In this document: one piece after another, positions 30,939 to 39,421 of the stretch
Layout of the letters: each line of letters opens with the position of its first letter
Position numbering within the stretch: position 1 is the stretch's first letter
IMG/VR virus record: IMGVR_UViG_3300035072_000127
Coordinates: 1-54,744 of that record
Source: a virus
Strand: one strand, 5' to 3'
DNA: 54,744 nucleotides
The notes under the pieces: model-generated
Told to the model about the DNA's origin: nothing
The model's input: only the letters and a program-made list of their open reading frames with translations
Database searches by the model: none
Position numbers and translations under genes: made by a program

Positions 30939-32882
30939 ATGAGCACGATTCCCGCGTCCCAAATCGTCAACGTCATTCCGAACGTTCTAAGCGCGGGCGG
31001 GAATGCGCTGGACATCGTCGGCGTGATGCTGACGACCAGCGACCGAGTGCCGATCGGCGCGGTCCTGCCGTTTACCAGCGCGCCGGCCGTGGCGGCTTAT
31101 TTCGGGGCATCCTCGAATGAAGCCACCCAGGCCACTGTTTATTTCAACGGCTTCGACAACTCGTCGCAGAAGCCGGGGAAGATGTATGTCGCCCAATACC
31201 CGGCGGTCGCCGTTAGCGCCTATCTGCGCAGCGGCAACATCACTGCGGCGCTGACGCTAGCTCAGCTGCAGGCGCTCACGGGCACGCTCATCGTGTCCAT
31301 CGACGGCTATGTGCGCACGGCCTCGGCCCTCGACTTGTCCAGCGCCACAAGCTTTTCCGCGGCGGCCACCCTTATTCAGACCGGGCTCAATGCCTCTATT
31401 CCGACCGCCGCGAGCGTGACGGGCGCCATCGCGGCTGGCTCCGCCAGCTTCACCGGTTCCATCGCCGGCACGGTGCTTACGGTCACGGGGGCTGTCACAG
31501 GCACCATCGCGCCGGGCGGCGTAATCTCGGGCACGGGGGTCACGGGCGGGACCACGATCACTTCTCAGTTGTCTGGCACGGCGGGCGGAGCGGGGACATA
31601 CGGCGTCTCCGTTGCCCAGACCGTGGCTTCGACGACGATCTCTGAGACCTACGGAACCCTCACCGTCTCAGCGGTCGGCTCCGGCACCATCTCGGTCGGT
31701 CAGACGCTCTCTGGATCTGGCGTGACGGCCAGCACCGTTGTGACTGGCCTCGGCACCGGCACCGGCTTGACCGGCACTTATTACGTCAACCTGACGCAGA
31801 CCGCGGCAAGCACCACGATCACAGCGAAAGGAACGCCAGTGGTCGTCACGTTCGACTCCGTGTCGGGGGCGTTCATCATCGCGTCGGGAATCACTGGCGC
31901 GGCGGCCACGGCTGGTTTCGCCACCGGAACGCTGGCGGCCACGCTGCTGATGACTTCGGCTACCGGCGCCGTGACGTCTCAGGGCTCCGCCCAGACCGAC
32001 CCGAATACGTTCATGAACGGCGTGGCATCAGTCACTCAGGACTGGGCGACGTTCTGGCTTAACTTCGACCCGGATTATGGCTCGGGGAACGCGCAGAAGC
32101 TCGCCTTCGTCCAGTGGACGAACTCCACCAGTAATCGTTTCGCCTTCGTGTGTTGGGATACGGACGCGTCGCCGACCGTCAGCGTTCCAGCGACCGGGAG
32201 CCTCGGAGCGCTCATCGCTGCGAACAACTATTCTGGCACCATCCTCATCTGGGAGCCAAGCGAGCTGTACCACGCCGCCTTCGCCTGCGGCTGGGCGGCA
32301 TCGATCGACTTCAGCGCCCACAATGGCCGCACCACGCTGGACTTCCGCGGCCAGACCGGCCTCGCCGCCGCCGTCACGGTGGAATCTGTGTGGTCGAATC
32401 TACTGGCGAATGGCTACAACTGCTATGGCGCCTTCGCGACAGCGAATGAGCAGTTTCTCTTCATGGACAACGGGTCGATCAGTGGCCCGTTCCTATGGGC
32501 GGACAGCTACATCAACCAGATTTGGCTGAACAACCAGCTGCAGTTGGCGCTCATGGTGCTGCTCACCAACACCAAGTCCATCCCCTTCAACCAGGCCGGC
32601 TACGCGCTGGTTCGAGCAGCGATCCAGGACCCGATCAATCAAGCGCTCGACTTCGGGGCTATTCGCGCGGGCGTGACGCTTTCCGCGCAGCAGGCCGCGG
32701 AAATCAACAACGCTGCGGGAGCGCAGGTGGCGCAATATGTCCAGGCCCAGGGTTGGTATCTCCAAATCGCCGACGCCAACCCGCAGGACCGCGCCGCGCG
32801 CAAACTGAAGACTCCCCTTCTTTGGTACACGGACGGGCAGAGTGTCCAACGCATCACCTTGACGAGCATCGAGGTCCAATAA
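30939..32882 (+). CDS. Contractile tail sheath (DUF3383) with two inserted beta-modules, 647 aa
   Basis: N-terminus IPASQIVNVIPNVLSAGGNA, later VTQDWATFWLNFDPDYGSGN and VTVESVWSNLLANGYNCYGA, and the C-terminus RITLTSIEVQ match DUF3383 sheath-like proteins. Nucleotides 31420-31840 insert two modules: FTGSIAGTVLTVTGAVTG, then TLTVSAVGSGTISVGQTLSG. The sheath establishes a contractile tail. The insert falls inside a variable domain, likely surface-exposed. Confidence 0.84.
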   Translation: MSTIPASQIVNVIPNVLSAGGNALDIVGVMLTTSDRVPIGAVLPFTSAPAVAAYFGASSNEATQATVYFNGFDNSSQKPGKMYVAQYPAVAVSAYLRSGNITAALTLAQLQALTGTLIVSIDGYVRTASALDLSSATSFSAAATLIQTGLNASIPTAASVTGAIAAGSASFTGSIAGTVLTVTGAVTGTIAPGGVISGTGVTGGTTITSQLSGTAGGAGTYGVSVAQTVASTTISETYGTLTVSAVGSGTISVGQTLSGSGVTASTVVTGLGTGTGLTGTYYVNLTQTAASTTITAKGTPVVVTFDSVSGAFIIASGITGAAATAGFATGTLAATLLMTSATGAVTSQGSAQTDPNTFMNGVASVTQDWATFWLNFDPDYGSGNAQKLAFVQWTNSTSNRFAFVCWDTDASPTVSVPATGSLGALIAANNYSGTILIWEPSELYHAAFACGWAASIDFSAHNGRTTLDFRGQTGLAAAVTVESVWSNLLANGYNCYGAFATANEQFLFMDNGSISGPFLWADSYINQIWLNNQLQLALMVLLTNTKSIPFNQAGYALVRAAIQDPINQALDFGAIRAGVTLSAQQAAEINNAAGAQVAQYVQAQGWYLQIADANPQDRAARKLKTPLLWYTDGQSVQRITLTSIEVQ

Positions 32883-32902
32883 AGCGATAAGGGCTTACTG
32901 AC

Positions 32903-33343
32903 ATGGCTTCGATCACTTCCGCTAACTCCGTCCTGATGCTGTCTGTCAGCTCACTCTATGTGGTGCCGCAGCAGATCCAGGGGTTCGCCGCCGACGACAT
33001 CTTCGACCTCGACGCGCTTGAGGTGGCTGAGACGATGATGGGCGTCGATGGGAGGCTGTCCTCTGGTTACGTGAACGTCCCCGTCAAGTGGGGCATCAGC
33101 TTGATGGCCGACTCGCCCAGCAACGCGATCTTCGACAACTGGTACGTCAGCCAGAAGCAGCAGCAGGACGTGTATTTCGCGAATGGCTCGATCACGCTGC
33201 CGAGTCTGGGCGTCGTCTACACGCTCACCAAGGGGTCGCTGACTTCCTACCAGCCGGGACCGAATGCGAAGAAGGTCCTGCAGCCCCGCAAGCACGTGAT
33301 CACCTGGGAGAGCATCTTGCCTTCCCTGGTGCCGGGGGTCTGA
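32903..33343 (+). CDS. Tail tube protein (DUF3277-like), 146 aa
   Basis: FAADDIFDLDALEVAETMMG, VDGRLSSGYVNVPVKWGISL, ADSPSNAIFDNW and PRKHVITWESILP are typical of the tube proteins that follow DUF3383 sheaths. It would form the rigid tube inside the sheath. Confidence 0.82.
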   Translation: MASITSANSVLMLSVSSLYVVPQQIQGFAADDIFDLDALEVAETMMGVDGRLSSGYVNVPVKWGISLMADSPSNAIFDNWYVSQKQQQDVYFANGSITLPSLGVVYTLTKGSLTSYQPGPNAKKVLQPRKHVITWESILPSLVPGV

Positions 33344-33346
33344 TAA

Positions 33347-33787
33347 ATGGCGCGCAAAGTAGCCAGGATCACCATCGCCGACGAGGGTCGCGACAAGGGC
33401 AAGGTCTTTGTCCTAACTGAGATGCCAGCCTCTCGGGCCGAGAAATGGGCGATGCGGGCGCTGCTAGTCATGTCTCGATCTGGCGTGGACATTCCCAACG
33501 ACGCAGTGCAGTCGGGGATGCTTGGCGTCGCGGCGGCTGGCGTCCAGTCGCTAGCTCGCCTCCAATTCTTCGAGGCTGAAGAATTGATGGATGAGATGTT
33601 TGGCTGCATCACGATCCAGCCCGACCCAGAAATCCCGACGACAACGCGCCCATTGATCGAGGACGATATTGAAGAGGTTGCGACGCGTCTGAAACTGCGG
33701 TGGGAGGTGCTGCAGTTGCACGTAAATTTTTCTATGTCCGGTCTTTTGTCGAGACTGAGGCCGGCGACTTCGGCGGCGCAAGACTGA
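33347..33787 (+). CDS. Tail assembly chaperone (G-like), 146 aa
   Basis: Begins four bases after the tube gene. The sequence GKVFVLTEMPASRAEKWAMR and LIEDDIEEVATRLKLRWEVL resembles tail chaperones of myoviruses. Near its end, at 33724-33730, the heptamer A AAT TTT permits a -1 shift into the frame at 33700-33960. The chaperone and its fusion would coat the tape measure during tail assembly. Confidence 0.75.
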   Translation: MARKVARITIADEGRDKGKVFVLTEMPASRAEKWAMRALLVMSRSGVDIPNDAVQSGMLGVAAAGVQSLARLQFFEAEELMDEMFGCITIQPDPEIPTTTRPLIEDDIEEVATRLKLRWEVLQLHVNFSMSGLLSRLRPATSAAQD

Positions 33788-33960
33788 TCGAGTATCGTAA
33801 CGTGACCAGCGCGATCGGGCAGGTTCTGTCGACGCGCCTCGCGACGCTCCACGAGCTGGACACGGTCTACGGCGTAGAGGACGTCTACGATCTCCTCGAG
33901 GTGGCTTCCGTCGATGCCCATAACCAGAGCCAACTGAACAAAAGGGCGGCCAAGGAATGA
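33724..33960 (+). CDS. Chaperone -1 frameshift extension (GT-like)
   Basis: After AAATTTT at 33724-33730 the -1 frame reads FYVRSFVETEAGDFGGARLI, then VTSAIGQVLSTRLATLHELD and VYGVEDVYDLLEVASVDAHN. The frame is open from GTG 33700 but no good ribosome-binding site is present. Offset, position between tube and tape measure, and the heptamer fit a G-GT frameshift. The fused protein would be about 204 residues. A GCCG/CGGC hairpin a few tens of bases downstream could stimulate shifting. A separate gene from GTG 33700 is the alternative. Confidence 0.68.
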   Translation, partial: KFFYVRSFVETEAGDFGGARLIEYRNVTSAIGQVLSTRLATLHELDTVYGVEDVYDLLEVASVDAHNQSQLNKRAAKE

Positions 33961-35762
33961 ACGTAGTCGACTCGCTGGTCGTCACGCTGGGGCTGGACGC
34001 CTCAGGGTTTGAGAAAGGCCAGAAGGAAGCGGATACCGCGCTCCAAAAGATGCGCGACGATGCAGCCAAGCATGGCAAGGAGATCGAGAAATCCGCCAAG
34101 GATAGCGGGGAGTCCTTTCGCACGCTGACGCGCGAGGTCGCGACCTTTGTTGCAACGCTTGCCTCCGCCAAGGGCATCTATGATTTTCTGAAAGGGCTGA
34201 ACCAGGTCAATGCCGCCGTTGGGCGGCTTACGCAAAGCCTTAATGGGTCACCAGAGGCCATTTCGACGTTCGGCAATGCTGTTGAGCGTTTCGGAGGGAA
34301 TGCGACCGAAGCCTCCGGCTCGCTCCAACGTCTACTAGATCAATTTAATGAGCTACGCACGACTGGTAACTCAGCAATTTTACCTTGGCTGGGGCAGATC
34401 CAATCCCGTGGCGGCATCAAAATTGACCCGACAAAGCCGCTCACAAAGCAGCTCTTTGCGCTCGCGGAAGACTTAAAAAGCATCGCGGCGAAAGATCCCG
34501 CGCTGGCGATGTTCCTTGGGCGAAAACTTGGATTGGATGACGCTTCAATCCGGCTGTTGATGCAAGGCGCTAAGGGGCTTGCCGATGCTCTCAAAGAGGC
34601 GCGCAAGCATGCCATCACCAAAGAACAAGCGGATGCGTCAATCGCCGTAGAGAAGGCGTGGACGGGCGCTTATCAGGCCATTCGCAGCGCTGGGCGAGAG
34701 ATGCTAGTTGTTCTCGCCCCTGGATTAAGACTTCTCGCGCGGCTGGTCGAATGGCTCGCGGACGGGTGGCGGCATTTTTTCCGCTGGCTTGTGATGATCA
34801 AGCAGGAATGGAACGAGTGGACGAAGTCCGTTTGGGAAGGCGCCAAGAGCGCCATGTCGCACGTCGCGTCCGTCATCAGCGGGTCGGGCGCGCAAATCCT
34901 CGACGCCTTCAAGAAAGCCTTCTGGGGTGCCTTTGACTGGTTGAAAAACGAGTTCAATTCAATCTGGCGCAAGATAACGGGCGGCAATCTGTTCGATATG
35001 TCGGCGCACGCCGCCGAGGCTCCTGGCGGTGGCGCTGGGCCGCTCGCGGGCGGTGCGGCTAGCGGAGCATCGCCAGGCGGGCATCCGGGATCGAGCGGCT
35101 CTTACGGCGCAGCAGCGGGCCGTATGCGCCAGATGGGCACGCCAGCCGCGACAGGCAAATGGTGGACGCCTGAGCGGCAAAAATACGCCGTAGACTATTT
35201 GATGAAGAATGCCGGCTTGTCGCAATACGGCGCATCTGGGCTTGTCGCGCGCTGGGCTGGCGTAGAGGCTGCGAGCGGTCCGGGAAGCGTGAATCCAAGA
35301 TCGGGAGCGTTTGGAATCGCGCAGTGGCTTGGCAAGAGAAGGGTGGGCATCGCCGGCAACACTGATTTTGACGCACAATTGGCCCATGCCGCGCGCGAGT
35401 TGAACACCAGTGAGAGGAAGGCGGGAGACGTCCTCCGCGCCGCCAAGAGCGCCGTCGAAGGCGCCCGTGGGGCGTCCATGTTCGAACGCGCCGAAGGATA
35501 CAACCCGGCCACTGGTATAGATAATTTCACAGGTCGCACGCCCGTCGTCAGTGTCTACAATAAGGCGTTCGGGGCTCGAGCAGCCGCGAGCATCAACAAC
35601 AGCCGCAGCAGCTCCGTGGTGAATAATTCTTCGGCCCAGACCAACATCGGTAACGTCAACGTCCAAACACAGGCGACGGATGGCCCCGGAATTGTGCGCG
35701 ACCTCCAGAATGCCATTACGCATCACTCGTTCGCCGCGCATCTCAACTACGGCGGCATCTAA
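33957..35762 (+). CDS. Tape measure protein with tail lysozyme domain, 601 aa
   Basis: N-terminus SLVVTLGLDASGFEKGQKEA is the usual tape-measure opening, then long helices and a hydrophobic central stretch (LVVLAPGLRLLARLVEWLAD). Residues about 400-510 match the phage tail lysozyme fold: KYAVDYLMKNAGLSQYGASG, LVARWAGVEAASGPGSVNP and SGAFGIAQWLGKRRVGI, with a candidate catalytic Glu in GVEAAS. At 601 residues it implies a short tail. Overlaps the chaperone frame by ATGA. Confidence 0.87.
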   Translation: MNVVDSLVVTLGLDASGFEKGQKEADTALQKMRDDAAKHGKEIEKSAKDSGESFRTLTREVATFVATLASAKGIYDFLKGLNQVNAAVGRLTQSLNGSPEAISTFGNAVERFGGNATEASGSLQRLLDQFNELRTTGNSAILPWLGQIQSRGGIKIDPTKPLTKQLFALAEDLKSIAAKDPALAMFLGRKLGLDDASIRLLMQGAKGLADALKEARKHAITKEQADASIAVEKAWTGAYQAIRSAGREMLVVLAPGLRLLARLVEWLADGWRHFFRWLVMIKQEWNEWTKSVWEGAKSAMSHVASVISGSGAQILDAFKKAFWGAFDWLKNEFNSIWRKITGGNLFDMSAHAAEAPGGGAGPLAGGAASGASPGGHPGSSGSYGAAAGRMRQMGTPAATGKWWTPERQKYAVDYLMKNAGLSQYGASGLVARWAGVEAASGPGSVNPRSGAFGIAQWLGKRRVGIAGNTDFDAQLAHAARELNTSERKAGDVLRAAKSAVEGARGASMFERAEGYNPATGIDNFTGRTPVVSVYNKAFGARAAASINNSRSSSVVNNSSAQTNIGNVNVQTQATDGPGIVRDLQNAITHHSFAAHLNYGGI

Positions 35763-36361
35763 TGGCGTTCTTGGTGAACGTCCCCAACGCCCCCGGTGTC
35801 CCGCCCGTCGCGCGCGCAGCCGCGTCGTACGCGACCGCGCTGCTGACAGGAGATAGCTTTCCGCCCGGCAGTTTCCTGCAGCAGTGGGGATTGTATCTCG
35901 AGGGGCAGCCCGTCATCACGGCGGACAGCGTCATCGACATGACCTACCGCCAGGACTGGTCCATCTGCGATTATCCCCTCGAGCAAGGGGCCTTCGAGAG
36001 CTACAACAAGGTCCAGATCCCCTTCGACGCCCGCCTGCGGTTCTCAGCGGGCGGCTCGATAGCCAACCGCGAAGCGCTATTGGCGTCGGTCGCCGCAGTC
36101 GCAGGGACATTGACACTGTTTTCCGCCGTGACTCCCGAGGTGGTCTATCCCAACGTCAACGTGCATCATTACGACTACCGCCGCACCTCGACGAACGGGC
36201 TCGGCCTGATGGTGGTGGATGTTTGGTTGCAGGAGGTCCGCATCACCACGCAGGGTTCTGGATCGAATGTTGCGGCGCCGAGCGCGGCTTCTGCGGTTAG
36301 CGGGGGGACTGTGCAAGGAGCCGCGCCGAGCGCGGCGGAATCGGGAGCGTCTTGGACGTGA
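35762..36361 (+). CDS. Baseplate/tail hub-associated protein, 199 aa
   Basis: The segments VIDMTYRQDWSICDYPLEQG, AFESYNKVQIPFDARLRFSA and PNVNVHHYDYRRTSTNGLGL resemble the baseplate protein lying between tape measure and plug in contractile DUF3383 phages. The C-terminus is an alanine/serine-rich tail. Function is inferred from position and pattern. Confidence 0.68.
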   Translation: MAFLVNVPNAPGVPPVARAAASYATALLTGDSFPPGSFLQQWGLYLEGQPVITADSVIDMTYRQDWSICDYPLEQGAFESYNKVQIPFDARLRFSAGGSIANREALLASVAAVAGTLTLFSAVTPEVVYPNVNVHHYDYRRTSTNGLGLMVVDVWLQEVRITTQGSGSNVAAPSAASAVSGGTVQGAAPSAAESGASWT

Positions 36362-36669
36362 TCATCGTGCCCCTGCAAGCGGTCCCCAACCAGACCGTCA
36401 ACATCCAGCTTGGCGGCCAATACGTCGTCCTGAACATCTACCAGAAGTTTTTCGGTGTGTTCATGGACGTGTTTTCGAACGGCTCCGTGGTCGTCCAGGG
36501 CGTCATCTGCCAGAACCTTAATCGCATCGTCCGAGATCTCTATTTTGGCTTCGTCGGCGACTTCGTATGGATCGATTCGTTCGCGTCAGACGACCCGACC
36601 TATACCGGGGTCGGATCGCGATTCAACCTAGCCTACCTGGAGGCGTCCGATCTCAACGGGCAGGGCTAG
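36358..36669 (+). CDS. Baseplate plug protein (DUF6983-like), 103 aa
   Basis: GTG 36358 overlaps the upstream stop as GTGA; TTG 36352 is an alternative. VPNQTVNIQLGGQYVVLNIY, MDVFSNGSVVVQGVICQNLN and FNLAYLEASDLNGQG match short baseplate plug proteins. The stop abuts the 3' end of an antisense gene. Confidence 0.75.
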   Translation: MIIVPLQAVPNQTVNIQLGGQYVVLNIYQKFFGVFMDVFSNGSVVVQGVICQNLNRIVRDLYFGFVGDFVWIDSFASDDPTYTGVGSRFNLAYLEASDLNGQG

Positions 36670-37064
36670 CGGTGCAACGCCTGTATCGGAATGCCGCTCA
36701 CGCGCGAGATATCCGAGCGGATCGTGTAGATGGTTTGAGGATCAATTGAGGCGCATTCCTCGGCAGACATGCCGAGCTTATGGCCACGCGCGACGGCGTC
36801 TTCGATCATCGCCGTGATGTTCCGCCATCCCTTCGGAAGCCCAAGGCGATAGGTGAACTCATAGGTCAATCTTTGAAGCCGGGCATTGATCAGGAGCCCT
36901 CCCAATTTGGCAAACCCGCATTGCTCCACTTCGGAGATCATTGTGGCGTTCGCTAAGAAGGCTTCCAATCTCAGCTCGGCCTCCGCCTCTTCGATGGATT
37001 GCCGGTCCTGTGCGAGCGCGGCGGAATTTGCAAGAACAGTGAGCACAATCAAAAGTTTACGCAT
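36666..37064 (-). CDS. Antisense exported protein (moron candidate), 132 aa
   Basis: The gene lies on the opposite strand inside the tail operon and overlaps the 3' end of the plug gene by four bases. GGGGAAGTTC precedes ATG 37064. The N-terminus MRKLLIVLTVLANSAALAQ is a Sec signal peptide. The mature part has ISEVEQCGFAKLGGLL and a second Cys in SAEECASIDPQTIYTI, which could form one disulfide. A promoter must lie in the 50 bp upstream or inside 37116-37979. Likely expressed in the lysogen as a lysogenic-conversion gene; no family recognised. Confidence 0.72.
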   Translation of the reverse strand: MRKLLIVLTVLANSAALAQDRQSIEEAEAELRLEAFLANATMISEVEQCGFAKLGGLLINARLQRLTYEFTYRLGLPKGWRNITAMIEDAVARGHKLGMSAEECASIDPQTIYTIRSDISRVSGIPIQALHR

Positions 37065-37115
37065 GAACTTCCCCGTAAGATAGCCGTCAACGAGACCGGA
37101 TCATAATCCCGCCCC

Positions 37116-37979
37116 ATGGCCTTCACCAAAAAGCGCATCAACGTCACGTTCGAAATGGACGGGGCGCAGGCGAACACGCAGAGCGGAAAGCGCGTCTCCT
37201 GCCGTATCGTCAACGCCGGTTCCCCGAGCATGGGGACGGCGGACATCGCCATCTACGGGATGACCCTGAGCGACATGAACGCGCTCTCGACGATCGGGAC
37301 GCAATTCAACCAGATCGGCAAAAACAGGGTCTCCATCTACGCCGGCGACTCTGACCAGAGCATGAAGCTCGCCTTCCAGGGCACCATCTACATGGCGTGG
37401 ATGGACGGGCAGGCGCAGCCGGAAGTCCCCTTTCGCGTCAATGCCTATGGCGGCCTCTATGAGGCCGTCGCGAAGGCGGATCCGACGAGCGTCCAAGGGA
37501 CGGCAGACGTCGCGCAGGTTATCCAGCAGATTGCGCAGCAGGCTGGGCTTCAATTCGAAAACAATGGCGTCAACGTCAAGTTGTCGAACCCCTATCTGCC
37601 GGGAACGGCGCGCGAGCAGATCCTGAACATCGCCAGGGCGGCTGGCATTGAATGGACGATTGAGAACGGCACGGTGGCGATCTGGGACAGCGCCAAAGGG
37701 CGCCAGGGCCGGAACGTGACGCTATCCCCTGAGACAGGGCTTGTCGGCTATCCGTCCTTCAACCAAGCCGCGATCATCGCGCGGTCCGTCTACAATTCAG
37801 AAATTGTTCTCGGAAGCCAAGTGACGCTCCAGAGCCAGATCAAGCCGGCCAGCGGAACCTGGAACGTCGTCAATGTCGTTCACGAAATCGAAAGCGAGAT
37901 GCCGAACGGCGCCTGGTTTACGGTCGTCACCATGACGACGGTTGGGGGCGACGTTTCGGCTGGTGGGGCAGGGGACTGA
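37116..37979 (+). CDS. Baseplate hub protein (gp27/D-like), 287 aa
   Basis: ADIAIYGMTLSDMNALSTIG, RVSIYAGDSDQSMKLAFQGT and GTAREQILNIARAAGIEWTI are hallmarks of hub proteins of P2 D/T4 gp27 type. It connects the tube to the spike. It has its own start after the antisense moron. Confidence 0.8.
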   Translation: MAFTKKRINVTFEMDGAQANTQSGKRVSCRIVNAGSPSMGTADIAIYGMTLSDMNALSTIGTQFNQIGKNRVSIYAGDSDQSMKLAFQGTIYMAWMDGQAQPEVPFRVNAYGGLYEAVAKADPTSVQGTADVAQVIQQIAQQAGLQFENNGVNVKLSNPYLPGTAREQILNIARAAGIEWTIENGTVAIWDSAKGRQGRNVTLSPETGLVGYPSFNQAAIIARSVYNSEIVLGSQVTLQSQIKPASGTWNVVNVVHEIESEMPNGAWFTVVTMTTVGGDVSAGGAGD

Positions 37980-39421
37980 TGACGATCACGACCGCGGTCC
38001 CCTCTCCTTCCTTCGGGGCGAACGGGTTCACCGCGCCAGCTGAGGCCGATATTCTCTCAGGGCGCCAATCCGACATCAACAGCGCGTTCGGCGGCAATCT
38101 CAATCCAGGGCTCACGACCCCACAAGGGCAGCTGGCGCAGAGCGACGCCGCCATCATCGGGAACGTCAACGATACGTTTCTCATGATGGCGAACATGTTC
38201 GACCCCGCTTACTCCACGGGCCGCTACCAGGACGGCCTGGGCCGCATCTATTTCATCTCGCGCCAGCCGGCGCTGCCTACAACCGTCACGGTGACGTGCA
38301 CAGGGCTTCCCGGCGTCGTCATCCCCGTGAATGCGAAAGCCGTCGACGCGAGTGGCAACATCTACCTCTGCACGACCCAGGGGACGATCCCAGCAGGTGG
38401 GTCGATAGACCTGATCTTCCAGAACGTCGCCACGGGCCCCATTCCTTGCCCTGCCGGAACGCTGACGGGCATTTATCAGGCCATTCCCGGCTGGGATATC
38501 GTCAATAATGCCTCAGATGGTGTCCTAGGTCGCAACGTGGAGACGCGCGCGCAGTTTGAGGCGCGGCGCTACGCCGCCGTCGCCAACAACTCGGTCGGAT
38601 CGCCCGCCGCAGTCCTTGGGGCTGTCCTGACGGTTCCAAACGTGGTCGACGCCTACGTGGTCGACAACCCATCCAACGACGCAGTCGTGCTCCAGAACGT
38701 CACGTTGGCGCCGAATTCAATCTATGTTGCGGCGGTTGGTGGAGCATCGGCGGACGTCGCCAAAGCCATCTGGTCGAAGAAGTCGCCAGGGTGCTCCTAC
38801 AACGGCAATACGACCGTCACCGTGCAGGATACGAACCCGCTCTACAATCCGCCCTATCCCACCTATTCCGTGACCTACGAAGTCCCGGCGGACCTTCAGA
38901 TCATTGCCTCGGTCGTCATCAATTCGAGCCCCCAGGTTCCGATCAATTACCAGAGCCTGATCCAGGCGGCGATGGCGCAAGCGGCGGTGGGCTTAGACAA
39001 TGGGCCGCGGCTCAGGATCGCGACGAAAGTCCTTGCCAGCCGCTTCTACGCGCCCATCGCGGCGCTGGGTTCGTGGGCGCAAATCCTGTCCATCTCTCTC
39101 GGGTCCATCAATTCTGCAACCGCAACGTGCACGGCCTCGATCTCCGGCGCCACAATGACAGTCTCCGCGATGGGGCTAGGGACGCTGGCCGTTGGCCAGA
39201 CGCTCGGCGACGCGGGTGGCGTCATCGCGGTGGGAACGACCATCCTTGCGCAAGTTTCCGGCACGCCTGGAGGCGTTGGCGTCTACACGGTCAGCGTCTC
39301 GCAGAGCGTGCCGAGCCAACTAGTCCTCGCGGTGTCGCCGGCAGCCAATGAAGTGCTCGTGAACCTCAACCAGTTTCCGGTCATCTCAGCGGCGAATGTG
39401 ACGGTGACGACCGGCTCATGA
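37979..39421 (+). CDS. Baseplate J/gp47-like wedge protein with one inserted beta-module, 480 aa
   Basis: DAAIIGNVNDTFLMMANMFD, GLGRIYFISRQPALPTTVTV, DASDGV-like RNVETRAQFEARRYAAVAN and IYVAAVGGASADVAKAIW match Baseplate_J proteins. Nucleotides 39112-39340 add a module: ATCTASISGATMTVSAMGLG, GTLAVGQTLG, GGVGVYTVSVSQSV. It organises the baseplate periphery where fibres attach. Confidence 0.82.
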   Translation: MTITTAVPSPSFGANGFTAPAEADILSGRQSDINSAFGGNLNPGLTTPQGQLAQSDAAIIGNVNDTFLMMANMFDPAYSTGRYQDGLGRIYFISRQPALPTTVTVTCTGLPGVVIPVNAKAVDASGNIYLCTTQGTIPAGGSIDLIFQNVATGPIPCPAGTLTGIYQAIPGWDIVNNASDGVLGRNVETRAQFEARRYAAVANNSVGSPAAVLGAVLTVPNVVDAYVVDNPSNDAVVLQNVTLAPNSIYVAAVGGASADVAKAIWSKKSPGCSYNGNTTVTVQDTNPLYNPPYPTYSVTYEVPADLQIIASVVINSSPQVPINYQSLIQAAMAQAAVGLDNGPRLRIATKVLASRFYAPIAALGSWAQILSISLGSINSATATCTASISGATMTVSAMGLGTLAVGQTLGDAGGVIAVGTTILAQVSGTPGGVGVYTVSVSQSVPSQLVLAVSPAANEVLVNLNQFPVISAANVTVTTGS

